DNA of 64,000 nucleotides, taken from assembly GCA_030220185.1 (NCBI GenBank), contig JASPKZ010007303.1, positions 1,240,001 to 1,304,000 on the forward strand. The letters run 5' to 3'. The notes beneath the pieces are model-generated. The model saw only the letters and a program-made list of their open reading frames with translations, had not been told where the DNA came from and ran no database searches. Within the stretch, counting starts at the first letter, position 1; the number at the start of each line of letters is the position of its first letter. Positions 20,457 to 31,440 of this stretch are shown one piece after another. The position numbers were made by a program, and so were the translations under genes. This stretch comes from Diploptera punctata (lineage: Eukaryota; Arthropoda; Insecta; Blattodea; Blaberidae).

Positions 20457-21134
20457 TATCATAAGTAATGCCACGAGTGATTTCCAAATTAACGATAAAT
20501 TCACGACTCACGAAGTGAGGAGTCAATTTATCTAGATAATTTGGAAATCAAGAGTGACATTTTTTAGGACTATTTAACGAATAACATTAAGCTGTTTACT
20601 CACAAATCGTTATTTAAATATAGTTATTTTAAAATATTTATATATTTAATGTAAACGGCGATGTTTGAAAACAAGTGAGAAATGTTATGTTTCATTTGTT
20701 CATCACTGCAATGAGATCATATTTATTGTCAAATAGAATCGTAATATTATAAGAATGCACCCTAGTGGAGAAAAAAATGAAACATCATTACAGCTTATTA
20801 ATTCATTTCTGATGTCCTATGATGTAAATATGTCAATTATATTTTTCTGCAACGTTAATTCCTGGGAAATAATACGTTTGAAGAAAGTGCAAACAGGGGT
20901 TCCTTTTTTGCGATATAATCAATTGCTACGAATGTTTTTCATTATATCTCGAAAGCATAATCTGGTTACATTCGTGCACTGTATATATATATATACACAA
21001 TCTGGGAGCCACATGGCAAAATGATAGTGATAAAATAGAGGCGAAAAGCGACTGGGATTGGTTGTAAATCAAAATCCCTTGAAATATGATTAGTCGTTGA
21101 CAGCCATTTGGGGCATGAGTTAAATAGTCTTGTA
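20457..21134 (-). repeat. Repeat R, copy 3
   Basis: Inverse orientation: the hairpin (AGTAATGCCACGAGTGATTTCC and inverse) lies at the left and GGCATGAGTTAAATAGTC at the right. The TATATATAT motif (about 20980-20995) and two ATTGG boxes occur in the expected order. Confidence 0.65.
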
Positions 21135-21144
21135 AAATATACCT

Positions 21145-21370
21145 AGCTACATGCCTCATATGAAACACATTTCTACAGATTCTAGTTTTAGTTGATTTTT
21201 AGTCAAAATTCAATTTTCGGAGCCATATAACAACACAGGGACAGCCATAACCTTGTAAAATTTTAATTTTGTTTCTTTCCTCATGCATTTAAAAGAATTT
21301 CTAATTTTTCCACACATGTATCTGAATTTATTCAATTTATTTTCGACATCCCCTTCGTTTAATATTAAAA
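21145..21370 (-). pseudogene. LINE reverse transcriptase C-terminal scrap
   Basis: The minus frame reads NEGDVENKLNKFRYMCGKIR, KETKLKFYKVMAVPVLLYGSE, a stop, then LTKNQLKLESVEM. The LYGSE block is the hallmark of these LINE C-termini. Confidence 0.65.
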
Positions 21371-21610
21371 AAAATTGTACCTGTTGTGGCAGTCGTCATG
21401 AACAAATTATATTTGTTTAAAATATTGAACTAGGCCTTTCGGAGCCGGCTCCATTTCTAAAGCTGTTCATTGGGTACTTTGAAAATGGAACCGGTTCCGA
21501 ACGGTCTAGCCGAATATTTTATATAAATATAATTTGTTGAGGACGACTGCCACAACAGGCACACGTGTTATTGTATTTTTAAATATTCAACAATAACCTC
21601 AACGGAATAA
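21371..21610. repeat. Palindromic Penelope-like terminal relic
   Basis: CCTGTTGTGGCAGTCGTC is the inverse of GACGACTGCCACAACAGG. Inside lie two opposed hammerhead-like cores (21431-21462 minus with GAGCCGGCTC stem; 21481-21509 plus with GAACCGGTTC stem). It ends CCTCAACGGAATAAAA, a Penelope-end signature also seen near 34910 and 46245. Confidence 0.6.
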
Positions 21611-21879
21611 AATGTTTCTTAAAAGTGTCCCCTTTGTTTATTGTATGTTACATCACATGCCAGGTAGTAATTAAAATGATTAATTTGTAATTTTTTTGGG
21701 ATAATTTCTAAAATAAAGATAGGACTTTATTTTTTTATTTATTCCTTATAACTCTATAAACATTTTTGTTCTATAACACTGAGTAAAAAAAAAAGAAAGA
21801 TATTCTTTTTTCTCAGAAAGAAATGTGATTCTGATAGTATTTTTTTTCTCCTGAATTCAAATATGATATCGGGTTTTCT

Positions 21880-22175
21880 CAATCACTTAAGGTTTCCGAG
21901 AGAACAGGCATTTTTAATTTCAAACACTTTAATATTTTCTACATTCGTAACTACACAATATTCGAACATTCGGACTCGCCTAGAAAGTAAGAAATGACGA
22001 TTTTCTGCTATATTTCGCCTGTGGAGCATCCTTCTTGATGGTCCAACAATAATCGGCCAGCATATTAGGATTCCATTTGCCTTGATATCTCTTTTCCATA
22101 GCTGAAATCTCCTAATGAAAGTGTTCCCCGTGCTCATCGCTCACTGCGCCAAGATTTTCCGGGAAGAAATCTAGG
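21880..22175 (-). pseudogene. Relic of a multicopy arthropod repeat protein
   Basis: The minus strand encodes LDFFPENLGAVSDEHGEHFH, a stop codon, then EISAMEKRYQGKWNPNMLAD and YCWTIKKDAPQAKYSRKS. I recognise this DEHGE..KRYQGKWN..MLADYCW string as a protein tail repeated in many arthropod genomes and probably transposon-borne, but I cannot name the family. The in-frame stop and the lack of flanking exons mark it as dead. Confidence 0.55.
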
Positions 22176-22179
22176 TTTA

Positions 22180-22337
22180 TTAAAAAAATAGTTATTTAAA
22201 TCCATTAATTGATTTTGAAATAAAAAAACTGTGGGTGATGGAGAAATTCCGAATACATATTTGAAAACACGATAAAAAACAGCATTAAGTACAACTATTG
22301 GTACTCATTAGATAAAATTCATGTTGACCAGTGTAAA
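22180..22337 (-). mobile_element. MITE, half copy
   Basis: AATCCATTAATTGATTTTG, GAATACATATTTGAAAACAC and CAACTATTGGTACTCAT..ATGTTGACCAGTGTA match the MITE at 19094-19312 in inverse orientation. The other end is missing. Confidence 0.65.
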
Positions 22338-22339
22338 AT

Positions 22340-22620
22340 CTTGAGAATCTATGGTCAGTGGAAGAGAGATTTTTATCCGAGTGAAATTACTTAAATATTT
22401 TATACAATGGAATGTATACGAGACAACTACGTTAGCTAGGACGTCTGGTAACAGAGTAGAAATTGTCTGGAAATAGTTTCATAAGTTATTTAATATCAAC
22501 ACAGAGAATGTTGTCACAATACGAGCGCGCTTCTACCACGCCATATATTGTCAAATAATCTGTGTATAATTCTTATACACCGAGTATCAAGACGGCGTTT
22601 CTGTAGTAACAGCAAGCGTG
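22340..22620. other. Gap, nothing recognised
   Basis: No supported gene or repeat. Confidence 0.3.
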
Positions 22621-22624
22621 GTTA

Positions 22625-23402
22625 TCATAAGTAATGCCACAAGTGATTTCCAATTTATCTAGAGAATTTGGAAATCAAGAGTGGCATTTGTTAGGACTAT
22701 TTAACGAATAAAATTAAGCTGTTTACTCACAAATCATTATTTAACTATAGTTATTTAAAAATATTTATATATTTAATGTAAACGGCGATGTTTGAAAACA
22801 AATGATAAACGATTGGTACGCTTCATTTCCTTCCTTTGTTCATCACTGCAACCAGATCATAATATAATTTATTGCCAAAGGATCGCAATATTGTAAGAAT
22901 GCACCCTAGTGGAGAAATTTATAACCAACGTTATAGTTATTAATTAATTTCTGGTGTCCTATGATGTAAATATGTCAATTATATCTTTCTGCAACGTCAT
23001 TTCCTGGAAAATATCTCGTTTAAGAAATTGCAAACAGTGTTTCTTTTTTATTGTTTTGGTATAATCAATTGTTACAAATGTTTTTATATTATCTATTGCA
23101 TGCGCTTTCTGCTGACATTCATGCACTATATATACAATCTGGTAGCCGTATTTCTTGGTGGGTCAGTCACTGCAAAATAATGCTATGACCTATTCAGAAT
23201 GTTAAAAAAGAGGTGCTTTCCTTATTATGATAAACTTTAGTTGGTAAATTTTAGGCGAAACAGGACTGTGATTGGTTGTAAATAAAAAATCATTGAAATG
23301 TGATTGGTCATTGACTCCCATTTGGGGCATGAGTTAAATAGTCTAGATGATTTAGAAATCAACAGTGGCATTTATTAGGACTATTTAATGAATAAAATTA
23401 AG
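22625..23402 (-). repeat. Repeat R, copy 4, plus a second partial end
   Basis: The main copy runs from AAGTAATGCCACAAGTGATT to GGCATGAGTTAAATAGTC (about 23343), with a shortened hairpin. Immediately after, GAAATCAACAGTGGCATTTATTAGG repeats the hairpin-side end, so two R ends are abutted. Confidence 0.6.
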
Positions 23403-23435
23403 CAACACAGTACAATAAAATAAAGATAATAACAA

Positions 23436-24165
23436 AGTAAATAACTAACTCACTGACACTATCAATCCCATAGGTTCATGGAGATAAGTTTTGCATACAT
23501 GCCTATCCTGGGCTAAAGATTAAAGTTTCCCTGTATATTCAACTTCTCTCATATCATGGTTAATATTATTCTCCCACCTCATTCTTGGTCTTTCTCTTGG
23601 ATGTTTTACTTCTGGTTTTCTTATAAGAAGTTTCCATGCCCCTTTATTCATTCCCCATTCATGCTATATTTCCGCCTATTGTAGTCTATGCCATTTAACT
23701 GTTCTTATTATATCATGTAGCTCACTACTCCGTATTATGAAGTCTTCTCCATTCACCTGTCTGATCATCTGTCTTTGGTTCAAACATTTTCCTAAGAACT
23801 TTATTCTCAAATATTCGTAACCTTTTTCCTCCCTTAACGTAATAGTCCATGTTTCACATCCATGTAATATAACTGGGAGAATAACATTTTTATATATTTT
23901 CATTTTAACGTTTGTTGAGACAACAAGAGACCCTGCAATGCGTAATAGCATACATTTCCAAAATTGAGCCTATGTTTAATTTCTTTGCGCACCTCATTCC
24001 TATTTGTAATTATTGTTAATAGGTATTTGAATTCAGCCACTTCTTCAAAATTTCCCATTTGTAATTATCTGTCCATTAACTGTATAATGTATTTCTATGT
24101 GTGAATATGTATATGTTCACCTCCAGTCCCAAATTCTTACCAATAACAAAGTGTTCATACAATAG
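23436..24165 (-). pseudogene. RTE-like LINE fragment
   Basis: Minus-strand remains: NVKMKIYKNVILPVILHGCE, TWTITLREEKGY, FLGKCLNQRQMIRQVNGED and EVEYTGK-like blocks, then the 3' end near 23440 (ACTCACTGACACTATCAA). Shifts and stops throughout. Truncated upstream near 24165. Confidence 0.7.
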
Positions 24166-25465
24166 CGGGGCGCTAGAGGAATTAGATAAATCACCCTTGG
24201 GTATAGTCGCTATACAGGAAGTTTGATAGCCAGGAGAAGGTAGTCAGGAATCAGGAAGCTTTGCATTATACTACGGGGGTGGAGAAAGACCTGAATTTGG
24301 AACGGGTTTTTTAGTCCGAAGGAGGATCTTATCCGCTATCCGAGATATTAAGTTTGTCAGTGATAGGATATCATACATAATTCTAAAGGGTAAACGGCAT
24401 GATTTTGTAATTGTAAATGTACATGCCCCCACAGAAGATAAAGATGACAAGATCAAGGATGAGTTCTATGAAGAATTAGAATGCGTATTTGATAGCCTTT
24501 CACGATATCATATGAACATTGTCTTAGGAGATTTTAATGCAAAAGTGGGGCGGGAAGATATATTCAAACCAACAATAGGCAAATTCAGTCTTCATGAAGA
24601 TAGTAACGACAATGGGGTTAGATTAGTCACCTTTGCCACATCAAAGAATCTCATTGTTAAGAGCACAACATTTCAGCATAAGGATATTCATAAATACACC
24701 TGGACGTCTCGAGGTGGCAAAACTCGAAACCAGATAGATCACGTATTAGTGGACAAACGTTGGCACAGCGGCATCATCGATGTTAGATCAGTTAGAGGGA
24801 CAGACTGCAATTCGGATCATCACCTGGTCAGGGTGAAAATCAGACAACGGCTATCGCTAATGAGAGGAACAAACGCTAAAGATGATTCTGAAAAATTTGA
24901 TTTAAAAAACTTGAAAAATGATGAAATGCAGCAAGAATACCAAATTAAAATTGCTAATAGATTTGAAGTACTGAAATCTTCAGATAACAATGTAGCAAAC
25001 GAAGAAGAAACTGATATAAATAAAGAATGGGAGGCTATAAGAGATACTATTAAATTGTCAGCATCAGAAAGCATTGGCTGTTTAAAAAAGAGGCAAAACA
25101 AGAAATGGTTTGATGAGGAATGTGCCGACATTGTAAAGAAAAGAAAGCAAGAAAAAATGAAATGGTTACACTAGCCAAATGAGGTAAATTTGGAGCAATT
25201 GGGTAGTGTCAGACGGGAAACCACAAGGTTGCTAAAGAGTAAAAAGAGGGAATATCTGAGAGAGAAGATTAATGATCTTGAAATGAATGCCAAAAATAGG
25301 AACATTAGATAATTATATCAGGGAATCAGGATAGAGAAGAAAGTGTTTCAGGCAAGAACAAATATAATTAGGAATGAAAATGGGGATATGATTGCAGATT
25401 CCAGGAGTATATTAAATAGATGGAAAAGTTACTTTAATCAATTATTAAATGTACACCCTTAGACA
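24165..25465 (+). pseudogene. RTE-like LINE apurinic-type endonuclease region
   Basis: This is the 5' half that the other copies lack. A broken start (ALEELDKSPLGIVAIQE, with the catalytic-type QE) runs through frameshifts to an open 220-residue stretch (24512-25174): MNIVLGDFNAKVGRED (GDFNAKVG motif), TWTSRGGKTRNQIDHVLVDK (QIDHVLV) and GTDCNSDHHLVRVKIR (SDHHLV catalytic His block). Afterwards come decayed GNIR, NRWKSYFNQLLNVH-type residues ending near 25460. The reverse transcriptase domain is missing. The endonuclease motifs are unusually well kept. Confidence 0.8.
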
Positions 25466-25635
25466 AACAAAATGAGTCATCCGCTGATACTATCAATCGA
25501 TCGGGGAACTTCGTGAGCGCTCGCAAAAGCCGTATTCACATCAACACGTTTTCAATAATTGTACTGGGTTGTTTGCTAGTTAATGCAGTGCACACTCAAG
25601 CAACATTAAAGAGAGAGTTTGGCTTAGTGTGTTTC
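25466..25635. other. Unassigned segment
   Basis: No supported gene. Confidence 0.3.
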
Positions 25636-25715
25636 CATGGTCGAGAGGTTTAATAGACATCGTCTGGGTTCGTAACCTCACGGGTTCGATTCCCGTTCTA
25701 CCTTTTTTTTTAACG
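25636..25715 (+). tRNA. tRNA-like sequence, probably a pseudogene
   Basis: CCATGGTCGAGAGGTTTAAT fits an A box, and ACGGGTTCGATTCCCGT is a perfect T arm with B box, followed by a nine-T run (a Pol III stop). The 5' and 3' ends do not pair as an acceptor stem, so it is a tRNA-derived remnant or SINE head. Confidence 0.45.
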
Positions 25716-25894
25716 AAATGTTAGAATAGCATTTTGCCTGTAATGTAGTTTCATATTAAATTTTATATTTGAGTTTTATGGCTTTAATGCACACACAAAA
25801 ACACAAATTAAAACCTTCTTCTAATAAGTAAATGAGGAAAGAAAATAATATATTCTAAAATGAAAACTTTAACAAAAACAAAATCAATATCGGG

Positions 25895-26119
25895 TGTATG
25901 AATCCTCAGCATCTATTACCGCCCTCAATCTGCGGGGCATTCATGCAAATTTCTACAGGCACGTGGACGATCGGCTAGAGCATTCCATGCGTCTTGAATT
26001 TGTGCCCATAAGCCATCTTTCGTCTTTCGTGCATCTGCAGGCCAATTATAGTTCATCTCTATTTTTATTGTAGCCCACACATTTTCGATTGGACTCAAAT
26101 CTGGTGAACAGCGAAATTT
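25895..26119 (-). pseudogene. Tc1/mariner-type transposase C-terminus
   Basis: The minus frame reads SPDLSPIENVWATIKIEMN, GLWAQIQDAWNAL and, after a one-base shift, MPRRLRAVIDAEDS. SPDLxPIENxW contains the last acidic-triad region of Tc1-like enzymes, and MPRRLRAVI is the usual C-terminal block. The N-terminal DNA-binding region is absent. Confidence 0.8.
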
Positions 26120-26450
26120 GATTTTCCTTCTCCTTTAACAATAAAATCAAATTTCGCTAAACACATTTCATAAAGCGGCCACAGTTTCAACAATATCGAT
26201 AATACAATGTCAATTATACACAGAGAAAATAACACGCATAAAATTAACATTTTAGAAATAATCGAAATTATCAAAAAGGCCAAGAATACAAACATTCTCA
26301 ACGAAAATATGCCTAATGAGCAAAACCCTCTATTAGACATAAGTTAATTCAATACTACTACAACAATTCCGGAAGATGAAGCATGCATCGAAAGGCCTAG
26401 AGTGAAATCAACGAAAATTTTAAATAGTTGAGGAAGACGGTAGTATACAA
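26120..26450 (+). pseudogene. Penelope-like GIY-YIG C-terminal relic
   Basis: The frame reads FAKHIS, a stop, SGHSFNNIDNTMSIIHRENN, INILEIIEIIKKAKNTNILN and MPNEQNPLLDIS, a stop, then NTTTTIPEDEACIERPR to a TGA at 26429. It aligns block by block with 34407-34847 (YAKHVIHEGH, HRENN, INVLEEMKI, NPLYQI). Only the part after the nuclease core remains. A hammerhead-like core (26369-26397) lies within the last codons. Confidence 0.7.
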
Positions 26451-26459
26451 GGTAAAAAA

Positions 26460-26834
26460 AAATATATATAATTTAACATTGTTATAACCTCAAAGGTATA
26501 AAAAACAATTATGAACTTAAAAAGTATAGATTAATTCAAATGTCGAAATAAAATGTATTTAATTCATAAAACGTTTTAATACAAATATCACGAAAAAACT
26601 GCATAATTGAAGACGCGAACCTGCGATCTTCATTAACAGAAACAGTGACCGCATGCTTTATCGCCGAGCTATCAGGACACGTAGAGTCTTCAGTTCATGC
26701 CACATAACTCAGTAGTTCAGAGACTGCACAATTATGACTAGTTTCCTAGTTTGAACCCAGCGCTGTGCCGAGTATAACTTAGAAGATATGTGCGTTCAAG
26801 AGATGAGCCATTTTTTTTGTCGAAGGGTGTACAC
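26460..26834. other. Gap with a decayed tRNA-like patch
   Basis: AAGACGCGAACCTGCGATCTTC and CGCCGAGCTATCAGGACACG (26605-26685) read on the minus strand as a weak A/B box pair. Nothing else is supported. Confidence 0.3.
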
Positions 26835-26876
26835 GCACAAGCACGCACGCACGCACACACACACAGACACACACAC

Positions 26877-26908
<32 letters not shown>
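26835..26908. repeat. CA/TA microsatellite
   Basis: GCACGCACGCACACACACAC-type sequence runs into about 15 TA units. Confidence 0.9.
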
Positions 26909-26911
<3 letters not shown>

Positions 26912-26914
26912 AAA

Positions 26915-27180
26915 AATGTTAAGTCTAGTAGAAAGTGAAGAGCTCGATGTATTATTTGGAATAGGAATGAAATTAACCTCTACTAGGAAAACCAGGGGGA
27001 AAGCGTCTTTATGTAGACCAACGATGAGATGCGAGAATTCAAAGGTAATCCATTCTTTGAGAGAGGGAAATATTGTAAAATATGGCTCCGAGTAGGGATA
27101 TATGGAAAGCCCATCTCTGCGCGCCCATGAACCTCCGAATTCTATAGTGGCAGAGATATAGTTAATTAGATAGTACCACA
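26915..27180 (+). pseudogene. RTE-like LINE 3' end
   Basis: The frame TRKTRGKASLCRPTMRCENS, then HSLREGNIVKYGSE, is a decayed GKPEGKRPVGRPRMRWENN..DLREVDYTG. The non-coding end CGCGCCCATGAACCTCC and ATAGTGGCAGAGATATAGTTA follows. Confidence 0.65.
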
Positions 27181-27984
27181 TATAAAAAATCTGGATTTAA
27201 GCTAGGGACTCCAGAATACGAGGAAAATCACACGATTTCATCGATTTTTCCACCAAGGTTCTCATTAAATAAGAATAGGCCTACATGTTAAAGCGAGGAA
27301 AAAGAGAGAATGAAAATGGGGCGAAAGAAATAAAGAGCTAGAAGGAATTGCATTATGGAGGTAGCGCCCCTACTGCATTATAGATTCTTTCTCCAAGTGT
27401 CGGCCATATCATCTTCTTCAACGTCTCTTAGATCATTCTCATGGTAACGTAACAATGCTAAATATTAGGCTAGTGTTTCTATGTATGAACATATACCTCT
27501 TCAAAAAATATGTAATCCGGATACTTAATCATTCCTAATAATTCCTACAGTCTCTCCAGCCTAAGAAACATACTTTGACCTTTGACATTTAACTTCCGAG
27601 TGTATTACTGCGCTCACCACTTGTATTATAACATCACTATGATGGTTGTCCAGCGACTCGATTTTCTTCCCGCTGCCTTTAATTAAATACAAAGATGCCG
27701 ACTACCGCCACTTTAATAAATCCGCATTCTGAAGAAATGTTGCCCGGCAACCGCTTTTCTATAGTCGTACAACAATCATAGTGAAACGATAACATAAGGA
27801 TATACGACCTCTGTCTGCTGCTTGTTACAAGCCGATAAATTAATGCACATTCTTTCTATTTTTTAATGTTGCAGATTGTATTAACATACAAAACGAATTA
27901 AATTATAATTGTTAATATTAAACAGATTAATTCAAATCAGACATTTACATTAAAATAACTGTATACCTACTTATAGAAAAACTT
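27181..27984. repeat. Unassigned region with a block duplicated near 28.3 kb
   Basis: 27410-27550 (ATCTTCTTCAACGTCTCTTAG, TTTCTATGTATGAAC and TACTTAATCATTCCT) is repeated at 28290-28425. No gene is recognised in the rest. Confidence 0.5.
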
Positions 27985-28240
27985 ATTCCCGGAGAGGACA
28001 AGCTTCCTAGGCGAGTTTTTTTCGGATTTTTTCCTCACCCACAAGAAAAATGTCAGGTCGCTTTGAGGCCCATACGTTCCCCGAATGTCGTCCGGACATC
28101 ATCATCATCATCCATGTTGCGAAAATCAACGGAAGCTACCACAACTATAGCCCCCTTGTATGGCTGCAATACATAGCATTTCATTGCTATGACTTCAGTG
28201 AAATACCTGTCCTGGGGCAGAGCACTATGGAATAGAAGAA
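27985..28240 (+). repeat. SINE family 1A, headless and diverged
   Basis: GGACAAGCTTCCTAGGCGAG, TTTTTCCTCACCC, ACAAGAAAAATGTCAGG, then the 3' end CATTGCTATGACTTCAGTGA and GGGCAGAGCACTATGG match the family 1A order. Confidence 0.65.
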
Positions 28241-28289
28241 TTGTGTGGTGGAATAATACATTATAAGTTATTTCCTTCCCAGTGAACCA

Positions 28290-28425
28290 TATATTTTTCT
28301 TCAGCGTCTTTTAGATCATTTCCATGGTCATGTGGCAATGCAAAATAAAATAATAGAGTTTTTTATGTATGAATATATACCGCTTCCAAAATTATGTAAT
28401 CGTGCTACTTAATCATTCCTGTTAA
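28290..28425. repeat. Second copy of the block at 27410-27550
   Basis: It shares CTTTTAGATCATTTCCATGG, TTTTATGTATGAATATATACC and GCTACTTAATCATTCCT with the upstream block. The two copies flank the SINE. Confidence 0.7.
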
Positions 28426-28427
28426 CC

Positions 28428-28940
28428 TAACTAATTAACTAACTGGCGGACACCATCGAACCCGGAGTTTCATGGCCTCGGGGAATATAGCTCTCCATAC
28501 ATTCCTATCTTACACTAAAGTTTTTAATTATTCCTCAAATAATATTAATGTTATTCTCCCACCCCATTCTTCGCCTATCTTGAACGATTTCCATCTGGTT
28601 TTCCTATAAGGAGGTTCCAAACACGTCTGTCATTTCGCATTCGTTCCACATGTCCTACCCATCGTAGTCTACGATCTGATGTCCCATAAGGATCATGTAA
28701 CTCACTGTTATGCAATCTCCTCCATTCGCCTGTCCATTACTCTTTGATAAAATAATTCCTAAGTACTATACTCTATTACACGTAATATTTCTCCTTCTAT
28801 AAACAAGTGTCTATGTTTCACATCTATGTAATACTAGTGGATGTATAACTGTTTTATATAATTTCAGTTTAACTATTTTGAGAGAAGCTGGGATGACAAG
28901 AGTCCTTGTAGTACACAATAGCATGCATATATATATGCCA
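28428..28940 (-). pseudogene. RTE-like LINE 3' fragment
   Basis: The antisense of the LINE 3' end (AACTAACTGGCGGACACCATCGAACC) begins near 28437. Decayed minus-strand coding blocks follow: GHVERMRNDRRVW, EWRRLHNSELH and TLVYRRRNI-type residues up to VLCTTRTLVIPASLK near 28920. It is badly degraded. Confidence 0.65.
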
Positions 28941-30004
28941 TAGTAACCTCAGGGATTCCCATCTAGGGGATATGTGGATGGCCTAAGCTGAGAAAAACAT
29001 TGCTTCCACTTACTTGTGTTTTGCTCCTTTTATATTTTCTTATATAGCCTCTCTTGGCTAATTCTTGTTTTTTTGACTCTGATGTTATTAGAGCATCCGA
29101 GGCTTAGGAGATCTTTTCCTCTCTACTGATCTATCTAATTCTTAAAACCTCTTGGGCTCTCACCTTGATGGGTTTACCTTGTTACTGACATATTAGGTAA
29201 ATAAGGAACAAAAATGCCTACATTAAGGGGGGACCAACATCTTTCAGGGTCAAAAAAAGTCATTTTTCGATTTATGATTTTCGTGTAGATTGAAACTTCA
29301 TCTTTAAATTAGTGAAATATTTTGATTAGTATCTCTATTACTTTTCGAGTTAAGTTTAAAAATGTGCAATGCTGTCACTCGAGTGAGCCCTTTAATTTTA
29401 GAAGGTACCTACATCTTCGGTAAGTTTGTCGCTTGTTTTCCGTAATTTCATTTTTTCAATACGGTTTCCCTGATAACTCCCAAAGTTTTCAAGAAATTAA
29501 GATACAATTGTGCATGTATATATAGTTTACAGAGATGAACAAAATATTCTACAATTAATAATGTAACTATTATATTTTATTAAAAAATATTTTTAATGCA
29601 AATTTTAACAAACACGAGTATGCATCATTTTGAAATAGAAAATAAATATTTACACTATAATTATATAATTAAACAATTGTAGTATATTTTATAGTTACAA
29701 CATTAATGATTACAATAAAATATGAATAATTGAAATATATTGAAATTTAGGGAAATTATCAGGGATATGGCAAGACAATGCAAAATTTTCAGTTGACATT
29801 TTGAATACTTAATTAACCAAAACGACTTAAGTTAGATTGTACTTAAGTACACAAACATGCTCACATTGTAATATAGATATCACATACCACATTTCATTTC
29901 TATAACCAGCATTGTTGCTGAGAAAAAAAAAAGAAATTTGCCATATTTTTAATGGCTAAAGGCGTTGGTTTCCCCTTAAATATTACATCAAAAAGTTTTA
30001 ATAT
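28941..30004. other. Long AT-rich gap, nothing recognised
   Basis: No reading frame, exon or repeat relation to the rest of the window could be supported. Confidence 0.35.
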
Positions 30005-30027
30005 ATTTTTTTGAAAAGAAAAGTTAA

Positions 30028-30101
30028 CGTCTGATCCGGGAATTGAACCCCGGATCTCTGACTTTGTATGTTTGTATGGAGCTCATCACACGGTTTGAGA
30101 C
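30028..30101 (-). tRNA. tRNA-like unit, left member of pair 2
   Basis: The minus-strand B-box region is CCGGGGTTCAATTCCCGG, a strong T arm. The 3' end ATCAGACG pairs only partly with the 5' GTCTC. The A-box side is decayed. AACTTTTCTTTTC follows. Confidence 0.4.
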
Positions 30102-30139
30102 GCAGTAAAAACGCTAATATTAACAACACCGTCATCCGT

Positions 30140-30213
30140 GTCTCAAAAGGTGTAATGGGCTGCACGTCGATGTACAGAGTCAAAGGTGCAGGGTTTGATT
30201 CCCGGTTCAGACG
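30140..30213 (+). tRNA. tRNA-like unit, right member of pair 2
   Basis: The A-box region AGGTGTAATGGGCTGCACG resembles GGTGTAATGGATAGCACG of pair 3. The B box is GGGTTTGATTCCC, and the ends GTCT/AGAC pair. It is followed by TTAATTTTTCTTTTC, a Pol III terminator. Function is doubtful. Confidence 0.45.
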
Positions 30214-30489
30214 TTAATTTTTCTTTTCAAAAAATAAATTTGTCCAGGACTGGAACACGTTAAACTAAATATAACACCAAAAAAGTTTTAATTATATTCG
30301 AATGTACTTAGTAGTATTCCAATTACTTATTGAGGAAGTGGGGAACATAAAACTGGATATTTTATTTAAATTAAAAAAAACTTAACACCTTAATACCTGC
30401 TGAAATTCTTAACATGTTTTATTTATTTTTGTTTATTACATTACAATCAATACTAATAAAATTCATTGTTAAAACCGTTGAAGCGGAGA

Positions 30490-30795
30490 GTTATAAAATA
30501 AAATAAGTTAAAATATACCTTCTTAGGTAAAATCCGTCGTCCTCAACTTATAAAAATATGCAATCTTTATGCCTGTAGGCCTTTCAGAACATTCGTTCCA
30601 TTTTCAGCAGGTCGTGACAACACCACATTAGGACCAGCAGCATCAACCATCATACTAGATGTTGTAGCGAAAAGGGACCTGCTGAAGATGGAACGGATGT
30701 TCTGAAAGGCCTACAGGCATAAAGATTGCATATTTTTATAAGTTGAGGACGACGGATTTTACCTAAGAAGGTATATTTTAACTTATTTTATTTTA
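30490..30795. repeat. Palindromic Penelope-like terminal relic
   Basis: Arms of about 118 bp are near-perfect inverses: TTAAAATATACCTTCTTAGG, CCGTCGTCCTCAACTTATAA and ATGCCTGTAGGCCTTTCAG each recur inverted. The loop is about 55 bp. A hammerhead-like core sits in each arm (30574-30611 minus, 30679-30712 plus). No coding sequence. Confidence 0.65.
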
Positions 30796-30819
30796 TTACA
30801 TTACAATATTGTACTTAAA

Positions 30820-31075
30820 CGAATTCTTCTTCTTTTTCCATTGGCTCTGCGATCCTCTAAGAACCTTGGCACATAAGGTAATTAAGTATATGTAATACAT
30901 AAAAATTATACATAAATGAAACATTTCCAAAATTATTGCTGAATTATAAACCACACGGAAGGAGAAATGTTGGACGCCCACACAGAAGATGGTCTAAACA
31001 GTTCAAGCTTTTATGAAACAGGAGCGAGTCAACAGGCTTAGTTCTTGGAAAATGATGAAGAAGAAGAAGAATTGT
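30820..31075 (+). pseudogene. LINE tail scraps with GAAG-type repeat end
   Basis: The opening CTTCTTCTTTTTCCATTGGC, CTAAGAACCTTGGC matches the fragment at 2800 in orientation. From 30950 a plus frame reads RRRNVGRPHRRWSKQFKL before ending in GAAGAAGAAGAAGAA. Two opposing scraps probably meet here. Confidence 0.5.
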
Positions 31076-31199
31076 CTAATCTTCTATAAATATTTTCTTC
31101 TTTTTCCTGAAACATAAAACAATATATTTATTTTAATTTTCTCGTCTGGGAATATTGTAAGCACAATAATTACAGACTGAATTAGAAGTAAGAAATTAA

Positions 31200-31440
31200 A
31201 AATGGGCTCAGAATTTTTTATAGGGGCTCTTCTTGTCCCAACTCCTCTCAAATCACTTTAAACTAAAAATATAAAATACTGTTATTCTCCCAGTTATATT
31301 GTATGCCTGATAAACAAGTATTCTTACTTTAATGGAGGCGAAAATATTGTGGGATAAAGTATTTAAGACATGTTTTGGAGAAGGAAAGATTGGCAAATGA
31401 ACAAAACTACTTAACAGTGGGCTATAATAATTATTTATAA
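31200..31440 (+). pseudogene. RTE-like LINE scrap
   Basis: Decayed plus-strand equivalents of LLVPTPLKSL, LKIYKILLFSQLYCMP and ILTLMEAKIL match the LSKNVKLKIYKTIILPVILYGCETWTL region. No frame is kept. Confidence 0.55.

Larger units (their letters stand above)
30005..30240. mobile_element. Palindromic element with paired tRNA-like genes, copy 2
   Basis: The outer arms are TTTTTTGAAAAGAAAAGTTAACG and ACGTTAATTTTTCTTTTCAAAAA. Two inverted tRNA-like units (30028-30101 minus, 30140-30213 plus) have their 3' ends outward, and the inner spacer pairs GAGACGCAGT-type and GTGTCTC-type ends. The plan matches copies 1 and 3, but the tRNA-like sequence differs, so this is a separate lineage of the same architecture. 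Confidence 0.65.
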
